This document shows positions 15,360-23,614 of a DNA stretch of 64,000 nt, in pieces; position 1 is the stretch's first letter; every line of letters starts with the position of its first letter. This DNA is from an alpha proteobacterium L41A (GTDB taxonomy: Bacteria > Pseudomonadota > Alphaproteobacteria > Caulobacterales > Caulobacteraceae): positions 1-64,000 of the forward strand of contig AMYY01000017.1 of NCBI GenBank assembly GCA_000335735.1, in the 5' to 3' direction. Made by a program: the position numbers and the translations under genes. The notes below the pieces were generated by a model. That model was given only the letters and a program-made list of their open reading frames with translations. It had not been told where the DNA came from and did no database searches.

Positions 15360-16538
15360 TTACGCGGCCGCGGCGGTTGCGGGCACGAGGGCGTCCAGCG
15401 CCGGGAATAGGTCGGCGATCAGATCCTCGACATGCTCCAGACCTACCGACAGGCGCACCAGGCCGTCGCCGATGCCGGCCGTCGCGCGCTGTTCCGGCGT
15501 CATGGCGGCGTGGGTCATGGTGGCGGGGTGGGCGATCAGGCTTTCGACGCCGCCCAGCGATTCCGCCAGGGTGAAGATCTCCAGCGTCTCGACCAGATCG
15601 CGCACGGCGTCCGTGCCGCCTTGCAGTTCGAAGCTGAGCATGGCGCCGGGGCCGGCCTGTTGCGTGGCGACCAGGGCGTGGTTGGGGTGGGACTTCAGGC
15701 CCGGATAGTGGACGGCCTTGACCGCCGGATGGGCGGCCAGCTTTTCGGCGATCTTGCCGGCCGTGGCCTGTTGCCGCTCGATGCGCGCGAACAGGGTGCG
15801 CACGCCGCGAAGGGTCAGATAGGCGTCGAACGGCGAGCCGGTCACGCCGGTGCAATTGGCCCACCAGGCCAGGGTCTGGTGATCTTCGGCGTCGGCCGAG
15901 ATGACGGCGCCGCCGACCACGTCGGAATGGCCGTTGATGAACTTGGTCGTCGAGTGGACCACGAAATCGGCGCCCAGCTTGATCGGGTTCTGCAGCGCCG
16001 GCGACAGGAAGGTGTTGTCGCACACGACCTTTGCGCCCGCCGCATGGGCGCGGGTGCAGATGTCGGCGACGTCGACCAGACGCAGCAGCGGGTTGGACGG
16101 GGTCTCGACCAGCACCAGCTTGGGCTTCAGCGCCAAGGCGGCCTCGAAGGCGACGGGATCCCCCTGATCGACCAGCAGCAGTTCGAAATGCCCCTTCTTC
16201 GCGCGGGCGTTCAGCAGGCGACAGGTGCCGCCGTAGCAGTCGTGCGGCGCGATCAGCAGATCGCCCGGCTCCAGCAGGGCCAGGGGCAGGTCGACCGCGG
16301 CCATGCCGGTGGCGGTGATGACGCAGCCGGCGCCGCCCTCCAGCTCGGTCAGGGTCTCGGCCAGCACGTCGCGGGTCGGATTGCCCGACCGGCTGTAGTC
16401 GTACTTCCGCTTCTGATCGAAGCCGGCGAAGGAATAGTTGGACGACAGATACAGCGGCGGCATGACCGCGCCGTGGGCCGTGTCCGTATCCACGCCCGTG
16501 CGGGCGGCGATGGTGTGCGGATTGGCGATACGGGTCAT
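15360..16538 (-). CDS. metB: Cystathionine gamma-synthase / O-acyl-homoserine sulfhydrylase
   Basis: A 392-residue PLP enzyme of the Cys/Met metabolism family that condenses activated homoserine with cysteine or sulfide. Visible features: Tyr/Arg phosphate-binding segment YDYSRSGNPTR (46-56), Asp174 in CDNTFLSP and PLP Schiff-base Lys199 in STTKF. The ATG overlaps the end of metX by 4 bases, so it is the second gene of the SAM-riboswitch operon. MetB and MetZ cannot be told apart from sequence motifs alone. Confidence 0.92.
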   Translation of the reverse strand: MTRIANPHTIAARTGVDTDTAHGAVMPPLYLSSNYSFAGFDQKRKYDYSRSGNPTRDVLAETLTELEGGAGCVITATGMAAVDLPLALLEPGDLLIAPHDCYGGTCRLLNARAKKGHFELLLVDQGDPVAFEAALALKPKLVLVETPSNPLLRLVDVADICTRAHAAGAKVVCDNTFLSPALQNPIKLGADFVVHSTTKFINGHSDVVGGAVISADAEDHQTLAWWANCTGVTGSPFDAYLTLRGVRTLFARIERQQATAGKIAEKLAAHPAVKAVHYPGLKSHPNHALVATQQAGPGAMLSFELQGGTDAVRDLVETLEIFTLAESLGGVESLIAHPATMTHAAMTPEQRATAGIGDGLVRLSVGLEHVEDLIADLFPALDALVPATAAAA

Positions 16539-17587
16539 GCTTTGATGTCCTTCAAGGCGGCGCGGAGGATGTCGCCGACGAAGGCGTCCTCCTTCAGAAA
16601 GGCGTCGTGGCCATACAGGGAGGGCGCTTCGACGAAGCGCCACAGGGTCGGCAACCGCGCGGCCAGTTCGCGGATGTCGTCGATCGGCACCAGCCGGTCG
16701 GAGGTGAAGCCGATCAGCGTGACGGGGGTCGTGATGGCCTCGGGCGTCACGCTGTGGCGGTCCAGGGAATCGGACATCGACAGCCAGCGGGCCGGGGTGG
16801 TGTGGGTCCGGTAGGCCTGGCCCCGCGCCGTCAGATAGTCGCAGACGGGATAGGCGCCGCCGACGGCCGCGGGCGCGGTGGTGTCGAAGCGGTCGTCGAA
16901 CTCCTCGGCCGTGCGATAGGTGGTCATGGCCAGTTCGCGGGCCAGGGCGACGCCTTCCTCGGGACGGCCGGCGGCGACGGCGAACTGCAGGATGCGGCGC
17001 TGGATGCCGCGCCAGGCGGTGGCCTGGGGATGGGCGCGATGGGCGGCCGACACGATGATCAGCTGCTCGGCCCAGTCGGGGAACAGTTCGGCGAAGGCCA
17101 GCCCGACCATTCCGCCGTACGAGCAGCCGACGAAGGCGGCGACGCGCTCGATCTTCAGATGGTTCAGCACCAGGGCCAGCAGGCGGGCCTGGTCCTGGGT
17201 GGTGATGGTGACGGGCGCATCCAGGAACTCGGCGCCGGGGGCGAAATCGACGGCCAAAACCTGAAGCCGGCTCAGGTCGATGGGCCCGCGCACCGATACG
17301 GCGCCCGACCACCAGCCCAAGCCGTTCGTCTCCGTCCGGTGGACGAAGCGTCCGGCCGAGATGCCGCCGGCGACCACGACGACGGGGGCGCCGATCCGGC
17401 CGTGCAGGCGGCCGACGATATTGGGTTGGTTCAGCTTTTCGCCCGAGGCGAGGCGGAAGTCGGCGGGAATGGGAACGATGACGTCGCGGGCGCCGCCGCG
17501 CTCACGCGTCGTTTCGCGGACAGGGGCAGGGGCTGTCGCGCGGCGACAGTCGGGGTCTTCGAGCAGGGTGGTTTCGGCCAGTGTCAT
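16535..17587 (-). CDS. metX: Homoserine O-acyltransferase (MetX family)
   Basis: A 350-residue alpha/beta hydrolase that activates homoserine with acetyl- or succinyl-CoA, the first step of methionine synthesis. The nucleophile Ser156 is in GCSYGG; the charge-relay Asp lies in FTSDRLVPID and His in LYGHDAFL. The start at 17587 is chosen because it follows a hairpin-embedded GGA ribosome site and the SAM riboswitch; a reading from 17665 would run into the aptamer. Members of this family differ in acetyl versus succinyl use, which is not decided here. Confidence 0.9.
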   Translation of the reverse strand: MTLAETTLLEDPDCRRATAPAPVRETTRERGGARDVIVPIPADFRLASGEKLNQPNIVGRLHGRIGAPVVVVAGGISAGRFVHRTETNGLGWWSGAVSVRGPIDLSRLQVLAVDFAPGAEFLDAPVTITTQDQARLLALVLNHLKIERVAAFVGCSYGGMVGLAFAELFPDWAEQLIIVSAAHRAHPQATAWRGIQRRILQFAVAAGRPEEGVALARELAMTTYRTAEEFDDRFDTTAPAAVGGAYPVCDYLTARGQAYRTHTTPARWLSMSDSLDRHSVTPEAITTPVTLIGFTSDRLVPIDDIRELAARLPTLWRFVEAPSLYGHDAFLKEDAFVGDILRAALKDIKA

Positions 17588-17594
17588 CGTCGTT

Positions 17595-17628
17595 CCGCAT
17601 CGTTCTCGCTCAGCAAGTCTCGATGCGG
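17595..17628 (-). promoter_or_regulatory. Ribosome-site hairpin of the metX leader
   Basis: On the minus strand CCGCATCG (17628-17621) pairs with CGATGCGG (17602-17595), 7 bases before the metX ATG. The 3' arm contains the GGA ribosome-binding core. A second stem, GTGGAGC (17665-17659) with GCTCCAC (17644-17638), lies between it and the aptamer. This looks like an expression platform acting on translation initiation. Confidence 0.6.
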
Positions 17629-17664
17629 TGACAGAGCGTGGAGCGTCGTCTCGTCGATGCTCCA

Positions 17665-17777
17665 CTCATCTCTCGCGATCCCGAAGGACCCCGCAGGAGT
17701 TGGCACCGTTTCGAGCTGTGAGACCCGATGGTTGCCCCAGCGTCAAAGGGCCTAATCCCTCGGCTGGTCTTGATGAG
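17665..17777 (-). ncRNA. SAM-I (S-box) riboswitch
   Basis: Read on the minus strand, the leader contains the ordered SAM-I core: CTCATCAAGA, GAGGGA, GGCCC, the GGGGCAACC segment, GGTGCCAACTCC, and closing GAGAGATGAG. P1 forms between CTCATC and GATGAG. The aptamer binds S-adenosylmethionine and would turn down metX-metB when methionine is ample. Alphaproteobacteria more often use the unrelated SAM-II class upstream of such genes. Confidence 0.92.
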
Positions 17778-17908
17778 TGACTTTACGTTGATGATCGAGG
17801 CGGCGCCGGTCAAGCGAAAAATTCAACCTCATTGACGGCGTGCGCCGACTCCCAGGGGGTGAAAACGCACCGTAAGCGCCGTGTTGCGAAAAAATAATCC
17901 ACTACGAC

Positions 17909-17914
17909 TTGACA
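17909..17914 (+). promoter_or_regulatory. Possible -35 element upstream of hom leader
   Basis: A TTGACA hexamer lies about 54 bases upstream of the leader-peptide start. No clear -10 box stands out at the right spacing in this GC-rich stretch, so the assignment is tentative. Confidence 0.3.
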
Positions 17915-17967
17915 GGGCGGGGGGCGTCCGATCACCCTAGGTTCAGATTTCAACCGGACCTTGCCCT

Positions 17968-18108
17968 GTGCAACAGCGCTCGCTCATCGCCGAAGTTTCG
18001 ACCGTCGCCGGCCTCGCCGCGACGCGTTTCGGCATGATCCTCGGCGGCACGATTATCGGCGGCACCACCGGCACCACCACCATGCCCGAACGGGCGGGAC
18101 GAGTTTAG
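17968..18108 (+). CDS. Thr/Ile-rich leader peptide of hom attenuator
   Basis: An open frame from GTG 17968 to TAG 18106 (46 residues), or from ATG 18034 (24 residues: MILGGTIIGGTTGTTTM then PERAGRV). Codons 18037-18081 include six Thr and three Ile in fifteen, the amino acids made by this pathway. It precedes an intrinsic terminator and the homoserine dehydrogenase gene. This is the layout of thr-operon attenuation leaders: scarcity of charged tRNA-Thr or tRNA-Ile would stall the ribosome here. Confidence 0.8.
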   Translation: MQQRSLIAEVSTVAGLAATRFGMILGGTIIGGTTGTTTMPERAGRV

Positions 18109-18174
18109 CGCGCCGAACCCCGGCAACCGCAGAACCCGAACCCCGCCCGGTCCGCCAGGCGGGGTTTTTCTTTT
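18091..18174 (+). terminator. Attenuator: antiterminator and intrinsic terminator before hom
   Basis: Terminator stem ACCCCGCC (18140-18147) with GGCGGGGT (18158-18165) is followed by a run of T and C (TTTTTCTTTT). CGGGCGGG at 18091-18098, at the end of the leader frame, is an exact 8-base complement of CCCGCCCG at 18142-18149, so it can sequester the terminator's 5' arm. Ribosome stalling on the Thr codons would leave 18091-18098 free and allow read-through. Confidence 0.85.
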
Positions 18175-18210
18175 CACCCCACCCCATCCCGACCTTTCCC
18201 GAGAACCCCG

Positions 18211-19962
18211 ATGTCCGCCCAACTCGCCGTCGTAGAAAAATCCGAAAGCCTCGACCCCAGCAGTCAGCCTTCACCCGACTTGGTTGGGCCCGAGGTCGTG
18301 GTGCTGAAGTTCGGCTCGTCCATCCTGCGCAGCCCGGCCGAGGCGCCGCTGGTCGCCTCGGCCGTCTATGGCCATGTGCGGGCGGGACGGAAGGTGGTGG
18401 CGGTGGTCTCGGCCTTCGGCGGGGCGACGGACCGGCTGCTGGGCGAGGCGAGGGCGCTGGGCCTGGCCCATTCCAACGACCTGCTGCCCGGCTATGTGGC
18501 CCTGGGCGAGGAAAAGTCGGCGGCCCTGGTGGCCATCGCCTGCGACCGGATCGGCCTGGACGCCTGCGCTCTGTCGGTGCGGGAGCTGGGCATCGTGGCG
18601 GAGGGCGAGCCGGAGCATTCGCGGCCCTGCGGCCTGCGACCCGACCATCTGAAACAGGCGTTGGATCGCCACGAGGTGGTGGTGGTTCCCGGGTTCGGCG
18701 CGGTGCGGCCGGACGGCAAGGTGGCCTTGCTGGGCCGGGGCGGATCGGACCTGACGGCGGTTTTCCTGGCCGCTGAGCTGGGGCTGAAGAAGGTGCGGCT
18801 GGTCAAGGATGTGGACGGCCTTTACGACCACGACCCCAATGACAAGACGGCCCCGGCCCTGCGCTATCGCCGCGCCTCCTGGGATGTGGCGCGCAAGCTG
18901 GGCGGCGCCCTGGTCCAGCACGACGCCATCGACCTGGGCGAAAGCCGCGGGGTCGAGATCGAGGTGGCGGCCCTGGATCGCGCCGACGGCACGGTCATCG
19001 GCGACAAGTCGGCGCCGCCTGGCCCCGCGCCCGCCCTGCCGCCACTGAAGGTCGCTGTCGCCGGATGCGGCGTGGTCGGCGGCGGCGTGCTGGCCAGGCT
19101 GCTCGACGATCCCCGCTATGAGGTCGTGGGCGTGCTGGTGCGCAATCCGAAGAAGGCCCGCGACGTCGACTGTCCGGCTTCGTTGTTCACCTCCAACCCG
19201 GCGGACCTGTGGGCCAAGAAGCCCGACATCGTGCTGGAGGCCCTGTCGGAAGGCGAGGCGGGCCATGCGGTGATCCGCGCTGCGCTCGAGGCCGGCTGCG
19301 ATGTCGCCAGCGCCAACAAACAGGCGGTCAGCCGCGATCCGGGCGGGCTGCAAGAACTGGCGAAAGCCAATGGCCGGCGCATCTTCTGGTCGGCTTCGGT
19401 CGGGGGCGGATCGCCGATGATCGAGACGGTGCGCGCGGCCCGCGCGGCCGGCGAGGTGGTCGGCTTCGAGGCGGTGCTGAACGGCACGGTCAACTTCATG
19501 CTGGAGCGGCTGGGCGACGGGGCGGCCTTCAACGAAGCCCTGGCGGACGCCCGCGCGGCGGGCTTTGCGGAGGAGGACCCGTCTTCGGATCTGGAAGGTC
19601 TGGATGCGGCGGCCAAGGTCCGGCTGCTGTGCCACGAGGCCTTCGGCCGGTCGCCCGACGGCGAGGTGCCGCGCGACCACCTGACCGAGGCGACCTCGGC
19701 CGCCGGCGGCGTGCGCCAGATCGGCGCCGCCCATCTGAAGGACGGGGTGATCCGCCCGTCGGTGTCGCTGAACGCCGACCATGGCGATCCGCTGTTCTCG
19801 ACCCTGCGCGGCGAGGGCAATGCGTTGAAGGTCTACGGCGCCGACGGCCGCGTCTGGCGCTGCCGGGGCCGGGGCGCCGGGCGTTGGGCCACGACCGAGA
19901 GCATCATGGCGGACCTGGCTGAAATCGTGCGTGCACGCCGCGCCGATGCGGGCCTAAACTAA
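18211..19962 (+). CDS. Fused aspartate-kinase-like / homoserine dehydrogenase lacking ACT domains
   Basis: A 583-residue fusion. Residues about 28-270 form an amino-acid-kinase domain with KFGSS (Lys33), VVSAFGGATDRLL, GRGGSDLTA and VKDVDGLYDHDP. From about 278 follows homoserine dehydrogenase: GCGVVGGGV nucleotide loop, ASANKQAVS with catalytic Lys, GGGSPMIET, LNGTVNFML and the EDPSSDLEGLDAAAKV motif. ThrA-type enzymes of about 820 residues carry ACT domains for threonine feedback; none fits here. Control may therefore fall mainly on the upstream attenuator. Whether the kinase half is active is not shown. Confidence 0.88.
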   Translation: MSAQLAVVEKSESLDPSSQPSPDLVGPEVVVLKFGSSILRSPAEAPLVASAVYGHVRAGRKVVAVVSAFGGATDRLLGEARALGLAHSNDLLPGYVALGEEKSAALVAIACDRIGLDACALSVRELGIVAEGEPEHSRPCGLRPDHLKQALDRHEVVVVPGFGAVRPDGKVALLGRGGSDLTAVFLAAELGLKKVRLVKDVDGLYDHDPNDKTAPALRYRRASWDVARKLGGALVQHDAIDLGESRGVEIEVAALDRADGTVIGDKSAPPGPAPALPPLKVAVAGCGVVGGGVLARLLDDPRYEVVGVLVRNPKKARDVDCPASLFTSNPADLWAKKPDIVLEALSEGEAGHAVIRAALEAGCDVASANKQAVSRDPGGLQELAKANGRRIFWSASVGGGSPMIETVRAARAAGEVVGFEAVLNGTVNFMLERLGDGAAFNEALADARAAGFAEEDPSSDLEGLDAAAKVRLLCHEAFGRSPDGEVPRDHLTEATSAAGGVRQIGAAHLKDGVIRPSVSLNADHGDPLFSTLRGEGNALKVYGADGRVWRCRGRGAGRWATTESIMADLAEIVRARRADAGLN

Positions 19963-19966
19963 GGCC

Positions 19967-20920
19967 ATGGCCGTCTTCACCCCCGTTTCCATCGCCGACG
20001 CCGAGGCGTTCCTGGCCGGCTACGACATCGGCGAGGTGGTCGAACTGACGGCCATCGCCGAGGGGGTGGAGAACACCAACTATCGGCTGGACACGACGCG
20101 CGGCCGGTTTGTGCTGACCCTGTTCGAGGGGCGGACGGACGAGGCCTCGCTGCCCTTCTGCTTGGGGCTGACGGCGCATCTGGCGGCGCGCGGCTTCCCT
20201 TGCCCGACGCCGATCAAGGACCGGTCGGGAGCATGGCTGGGACGATTGAACGGCCGGGCGGCGGCGGTGATCGAATGGAAGACCGGCGCCTGGCTGCGCA
20301 CGCCGTCATCGACCGATCAGGCGGCGGCGGGGGCGGTGCTGGCGCGGCTTCATCTGACGGCGGCTGATTTTGATCTGAAACGCGCCAATCCGGTCGGGCC
20401 GGCCATGTGGCGTCGGCTGGCCAATCGGTGCGTCGAGGGGGAAGGGCGGGCGTCCGACGCGGATCGCGCGCTGCTAAGACAGGTCCAGGCGACGCTGGCG
20501 CGGCTGGGCGATCCCTTTACGGCCGATCTGCCGGGCGGCGCGATCCATGCCGACTATTTTCCCGACAATGTGCTGTTCGAGGACGGCGCAGTGTCAGCGG
20601 TGATCGACTTCTATTTCGGCTGCACGGGCGCCTTCGCCTATGACCTGGCCATCGCTCTGTCCGCCTGGGGCTTCGACGCCGAGGGGCGGGCCATGCCGGA
20701 CGCCCTGGCGGCCTTCCAGCGCGGCTATGAATCCGTGCGGCCGCTGAACACCGCCGAGCGAGAGGCCTTGCCGCGCCTGGGCGAAGCGGCGGCCCTGCGG
20801 TTCACCGTGACGCGGCTGCACGACCGCATTTTCCACGATCCCGCCAATCTGGTGACGCCCAAGGATCCGGCGGTTTTCCTGCGTCGGATGGACCACTGGC
20901 GCGCGACCGAACCGGCCTGA
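19967..20920 (+). CDS. thrB: Homoserine kinase, ThrB type II (APH fold)
   Basis: A 317-residue kinase that phosphorylates homoserine before threonine synthase. It belongs to the aminoglycoside-phosphotransferase-like class, not the GHMP class: GVENTNYRLDT N-lobe, the catalytic loop HADYFPDNVLF, and the metal-binding segment VIDFYFGCTG. It starts 4 bases after the hom stop and so is under the same attenuator. Confidence 0.93.
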   Translation: MAVFTPVSIADAEAFLAGYDIGEVVELTAIAEGVENTNYRLDTTRGRFVLTLFEGRTDEASLPFCLGLTAHLAARGFPCPTPIKDRSGAWLGRLNGRAAAVIEWKTGAWLRTPSSTDQAAAGAVLARLHLTAADFDLKRANPVGPAMWRRLANRCVEGEGRASDADRALLRQVQATLARLGDPFTADLPGGAIHADYFPDNVLFEDGAVSAVIDFYFGCTGAFAYDLAIALSAWGFDAEGRAMPDALAAFQRGYESVRPLNTAEREALPRLGEAAALRFTVTRLHDRIFHDPANLVTPKDPAVFLRRMDHWRATEPA

Positions 20921-21013
20921 GGCGCCTGCGCGGCTTCGTCGCTGGAACCGAAAGCTTGGCCGGGATTTTGATGATGCAACGGCGACGTGCGCCGCTCCCC
21001 GAGGACGAAGATC

Positions 21014-21328
21014 ATGACTGACGAAACCATCAACGGCGCCGCCTCGCAGGCGCAAGGCAAGTTCCAAAAAGGCGTCGGCAAGCTGGTCGGCGACCAGAAG
21101 CTGCAGGTCGAAGGCGCCTATAACGACGCCAAGGGCCGTTCGCTGGAAACCTTCGGCAAGGCGATGGATTCGGTCGATCGCCTGGTCGAGAAGGTCCCCG
21201 CCGACTACCGCGACAAGGCCCGCACCGTCGCCGCCGAGGCGCGCAAGCGTCCGCTGGTCACGACCCTGTCGGTCGCCGGCGTCGGCCTGCTTCTGCTGCG
21301 CGCCCTCACCGGCGGCGGTCGCCGCTAG
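21014..21328 (+). CDS. CsbD-like stress protein with C-terminal membrane segment
   Basis: 104 residues starting at the ATG at 21014 (GAGGA 8 bases upstream). The N-terminus INGAASQAQGKFQKGVGKLVGD is the CsbD-like helical repeat found in general-stress proteins. A C-terminal hydrophobic helix (TTLSVAGVGLLLLRAL) before GGGRR would anchor it to a membrane, as in ElaB/YqjD-type proteins. Molecular role unknown. Confidence 0.75.
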   Translation: MTDETINGAASQAQGKFQKGVGKLVGDQKLQVEGAYNDAKGRSLETFGKAMDSVDRLVEKVPADYRDKARTVAAEARKRPLVTTLSVAGVGLLLLRALTGGGRR

Positions 21329-21365
21329 ACATATAACGTCGTTATTGACTACTGGTGATTGTTGT

Positions 21366-21393
21366 GGCGGTCTCTCCGTGAGGGGAGGCCGCC
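21366..21393 (+). promoter_or_regulatory. 12-bp hairpin with GNRA loop abutting a start codon
   Basis: The arms 21366-21377 and 21382-21393 pair over all 12 positions (two G-U pairs) around a GTGA tetraloop. The 3' arm holds the GGGGAGG ribosome site and ends one base before the ATG at 21394. It either hides the ribosome site of the lipoprotein gene or terminates the upstream csbD-like transcript, although no T-tract follows. Confidence 0.6.
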
Positions 21394-22026
21394 ATGATTT
21401 CGCGCCTATTGATTCCGTTGGTCTGCATTTTCGCCACGAGCGGTTGCACGAGCTTGGCGCTTAAAAATGATGCGGAGCTAGGGGCAGGCGGTTCAGGCCA
21501 TCGTCTTGGGTTGGACGCCATCACCGCGCGAACTGTGAGCGACGCCGAAACCTGGATGGACGGCGAATGGCTGAAATGGCCTTCGGGCTCGCGCGAGAAA
21601 CAGTTGATGTACGCCCTGGTTGCGGAGTCCGACCTGCGTTGCGACCGCTATCTGACCGCCGTGTCGGTGGACCGCAACGCCACCCGCGGCAGTCTTGAGA
21701 TCGTCGGCCTGGCTCTGGGAGCCATCGGCGGCGTCGCCTCGCCCAACTCCAGCGCCAACTGGTTCTCCGCCGGCTCAACCTTGGCCCAATCTTCCCGTCG
21801 GTCTCTGGAAGATACGGTGCTTGGCGGGAGAGAGTTCAGCCTGATTTACACCGCGATCTGGCAGGGGCGCGACGAAGCGTCAAAGGCCCTGCTGGCCAGG
21901 GCTGACAAGGGCGAGTTCACTGGCTGGAACTGGCGGCCGATCCTGTCGCTGGCGCGGCAGTACGATGTCAAATGCGGCCTGAACTATGGCCTGTCACGTC
22001 TGACGTTGAGTGTCGCGGCGTCCTAA
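21394..22026 (+). CDS. Putative lipoprotein, unknown function
   Basis: A 210-residue protein with a short hydrophobic signal and lipobox ATSGC (acylated Cys18). No domain is recognised. Hydrophobic Gly/Ala-rich stretch at about 108-120. The stop overlaps the converging thrC stop by 4 bases. The GGGGAGG ribosome site lies within a stable hairpin, suggesting low or conditional translation. Confidence 0.7.
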   Translation: MISRLLIPLVCIFATSGCTSLALKNDAELGAGGSGHRLGLDAITARTVSDAETWMDGEWLKWPSGSREKQLMYALVAESDLRCDRYLTAVSVDRNATRGSLEIVGLALGAIGGVASPNSSANWFSAGSTLAQSSRRSLEDTVLGGREFSLIYTAIWQGRDEASKALLARADKGEFTGWNWRPILSLARQYDVKCGLNYGLSRLTLSVAAS

Positions 22027-23402
22027 AACCTGATCAGGGGCAGGATGGCGGCCAGCTCCGCCTCGACCACCGTCAACCGCTCGGGCTTGTCGCCCAGGGC
22101 GGCGATGACGTTTGCGGGTTCAGGTTCGAAGCCCAGGACGTCCGAGACGAAGTCGCCGAACTTGGACGGATGGGCGGTGGACAGGGCGACGACGGGGCCT
22201 TTCGAGCGGTCCTGCCGACGCGCGGCGGCCAGCGCCACGGCCGTGTGCGGGCAGACGACGCGGCCCCAGGCCTCATGGGCGTGGGCGATCTCGGCGCGCG
22301 TCTCGTCCTCGTCGATGGAGACCCCCGAGACCTGGTCGCGCAGGGCGGTGAGAAGGTCCGGATCGAAGGCGACGGCGCCGTCGCGGGCGAAGGTTTCGAA
22401 AACCGTGCGCGTCGCCTCGGCGTCGCGGCCCGTCGCCTCGAACACCAGCCGCTCGAAGTTCGACGGCGCCTGCACATCCATGGACACGCTGCCGCTTTCG
22501 ACCGCCGGACGGCGTGAATACAAGCCGTCGTTGAGGGCGCGGGCGAGGGCGTCGTTCTGGTTCACGGCGGCGACGAAGCCGTTGGACGGCAGGCCCATCT
22601 TCGTAGCCGTGATGCCGGCGAAGGCGTCGCCGAAGTTGCCCGTCGGCACGACAAAGGTCGCGGCCCCGCCCAACTGAGCCGTGGCGGAGACATAGTAGGG
22701 GATCTGGCCGGCCAGCCGCGCCCAGTTGATCGAATTGACCGACGACAGGCGGCCGCGTTCGCGCAGGGTCTGGTCGGCCAGCAGGCCCTTCACCAGACGC
22801 TGGCAGTCGTCGAAATCACCACGCACGGCCAGGTTCAGGACATTGTCCGCCTCGACCGTCGTCATCTGTTTGCGTTGAACCGGCGAGACGCGGTCCAGCG
22901 GGTGGAGCACGACCAGGTCGACCGACTTGGCGCCGGCGAAGGCGCGCACGGCGGCGGCGCCGGTGTCGCCTGAGGTGGCGGTCAGGATGGTCAGCCGCTC
23001 GCCCGAGGCGGCCAGGGCCTCGTCCGTCAGGCTGGCGACCAACTGCATCGCCAGGTCCTTGAAGGCGGCGGTCGGGCCATGGAACAGTTCCAGCACGAAC
23101 AGGCCCGGCTCCAGCTCGACCAGGGGCGTGACCAGCGGATGGTCGAACCCGGCGGCCAGTCTGTCCAGCGCGCGGTCCAGCGCGCCGTCGGGCAGGGCGT
23201 CGCCGATGAAGGGGCCGATGGCTTGCAGCGCGATGGACTTGTAGTCGGCCTTTCCGGTCCAGGCCTGGTGCGACAGGCTGGGCCAGGCGGTCGGCATATA
23301 GAGGCCGCCGTCGGGCGCGATGCCGCGCAGCAGGGCGTCTGAGAAATCGGTTTCGGGCGATTGGCCTCGGGTCGAGACGTAGCGGGCGCTGGAGGTGCTC
23401 AT
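22023..23402 (-). CDS. thrC: Threonine synthase
   Basis: A 459-residue PLP enzyme converting phosphohomoserine to threonine. The N-terminus YVSTRGQSPETDFSDALLRG and GGLYMPTAWP are family hallmarks; the PLP lysine is in TAAFKDLAMQL, with TSGDTGAAAV and the VPTGNFGDAFAG phosphate loop. The start at 23402 gives the usual N-terminus; an upstream ATG at 23441 adds unlikely residues. It completes hom-thrB on the opposite strand nearby. Confidence 0.95.
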   Translation of the reverse strand: MSTSSARYVSTRGQSPETDFSDALLRGIAPDGGLYMPTAWPSLSHQAWTGKADYKSIALQAIGPFIGDALPDGALDRALDRLAAGFDHPLVTPLVELEPGLFVLELFHGPTAAFKDLAMQLVASLTDEALAASGERLTILTATSGDTGAAAVRAFAGAKSVDLVVLHPLDRVSPVQRKQMTTVEADNVLNLAVRGDFDDCQRLVKGLLADQTLRERGRLSSVNSINWARLAGQIPYYVSATAQLGGAATFVVPTGNFGDAFAGITATKMGLPSNGFVAAVNQNDALARALNDGLYSRRPAVESGSVSMDVQAPSNFERLVFEATGRDAEATRTVFETFARDGAVAFDPDLLTALRDQVSGVSIDEDETRAEIAHAHEAWGRVVCPHTAVALAAARRQDRSKGPVVALSTAHPSKFGDFVSDVLGFEPEPANVIAALGDKPERLTVVEAELAAILPLIRF

Positions 23403-23614
23403 GACGCCGATGGTCGTAGCCAGACGGGGCGGCGGCGTCACCCGCTTTCTGGATGATTTTGTCGGGTTTTCACGGGGCTGTGGCCCGACAATCCGCGTTT
23501 GGGCTTAGAAGGGGTGGTTCAAGCGCACATTTTTGCCGCTTCGCCCGCAACGTCATCGGCTCTGCAAAAGGGGTTGCGACATCGCCCCGCTGGCGCGGAT
23601 CGCTGCGACGGTCC

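Noticed and set aside
15360-17312. A 650-codon frame extending metB upstream through metX
   Set aside because: The upstream part is the metX sequence in another frame; metB has a proper ATG at 16538 overlapping the metX stop.
17961-18776. A 271-codon frame across the hom leader
   Set aside because: It runs in the wrong frame through the attenuator and the kinase domain; the Thr/Ile leader frame explains the region better.
23403-23614. A hidden gene or RNA in the gap between thrC and the aspartic protease
   Set aside because: Open frames here lack start signals and no convincing RNA fold was found; it probably holds only divergent promoters.
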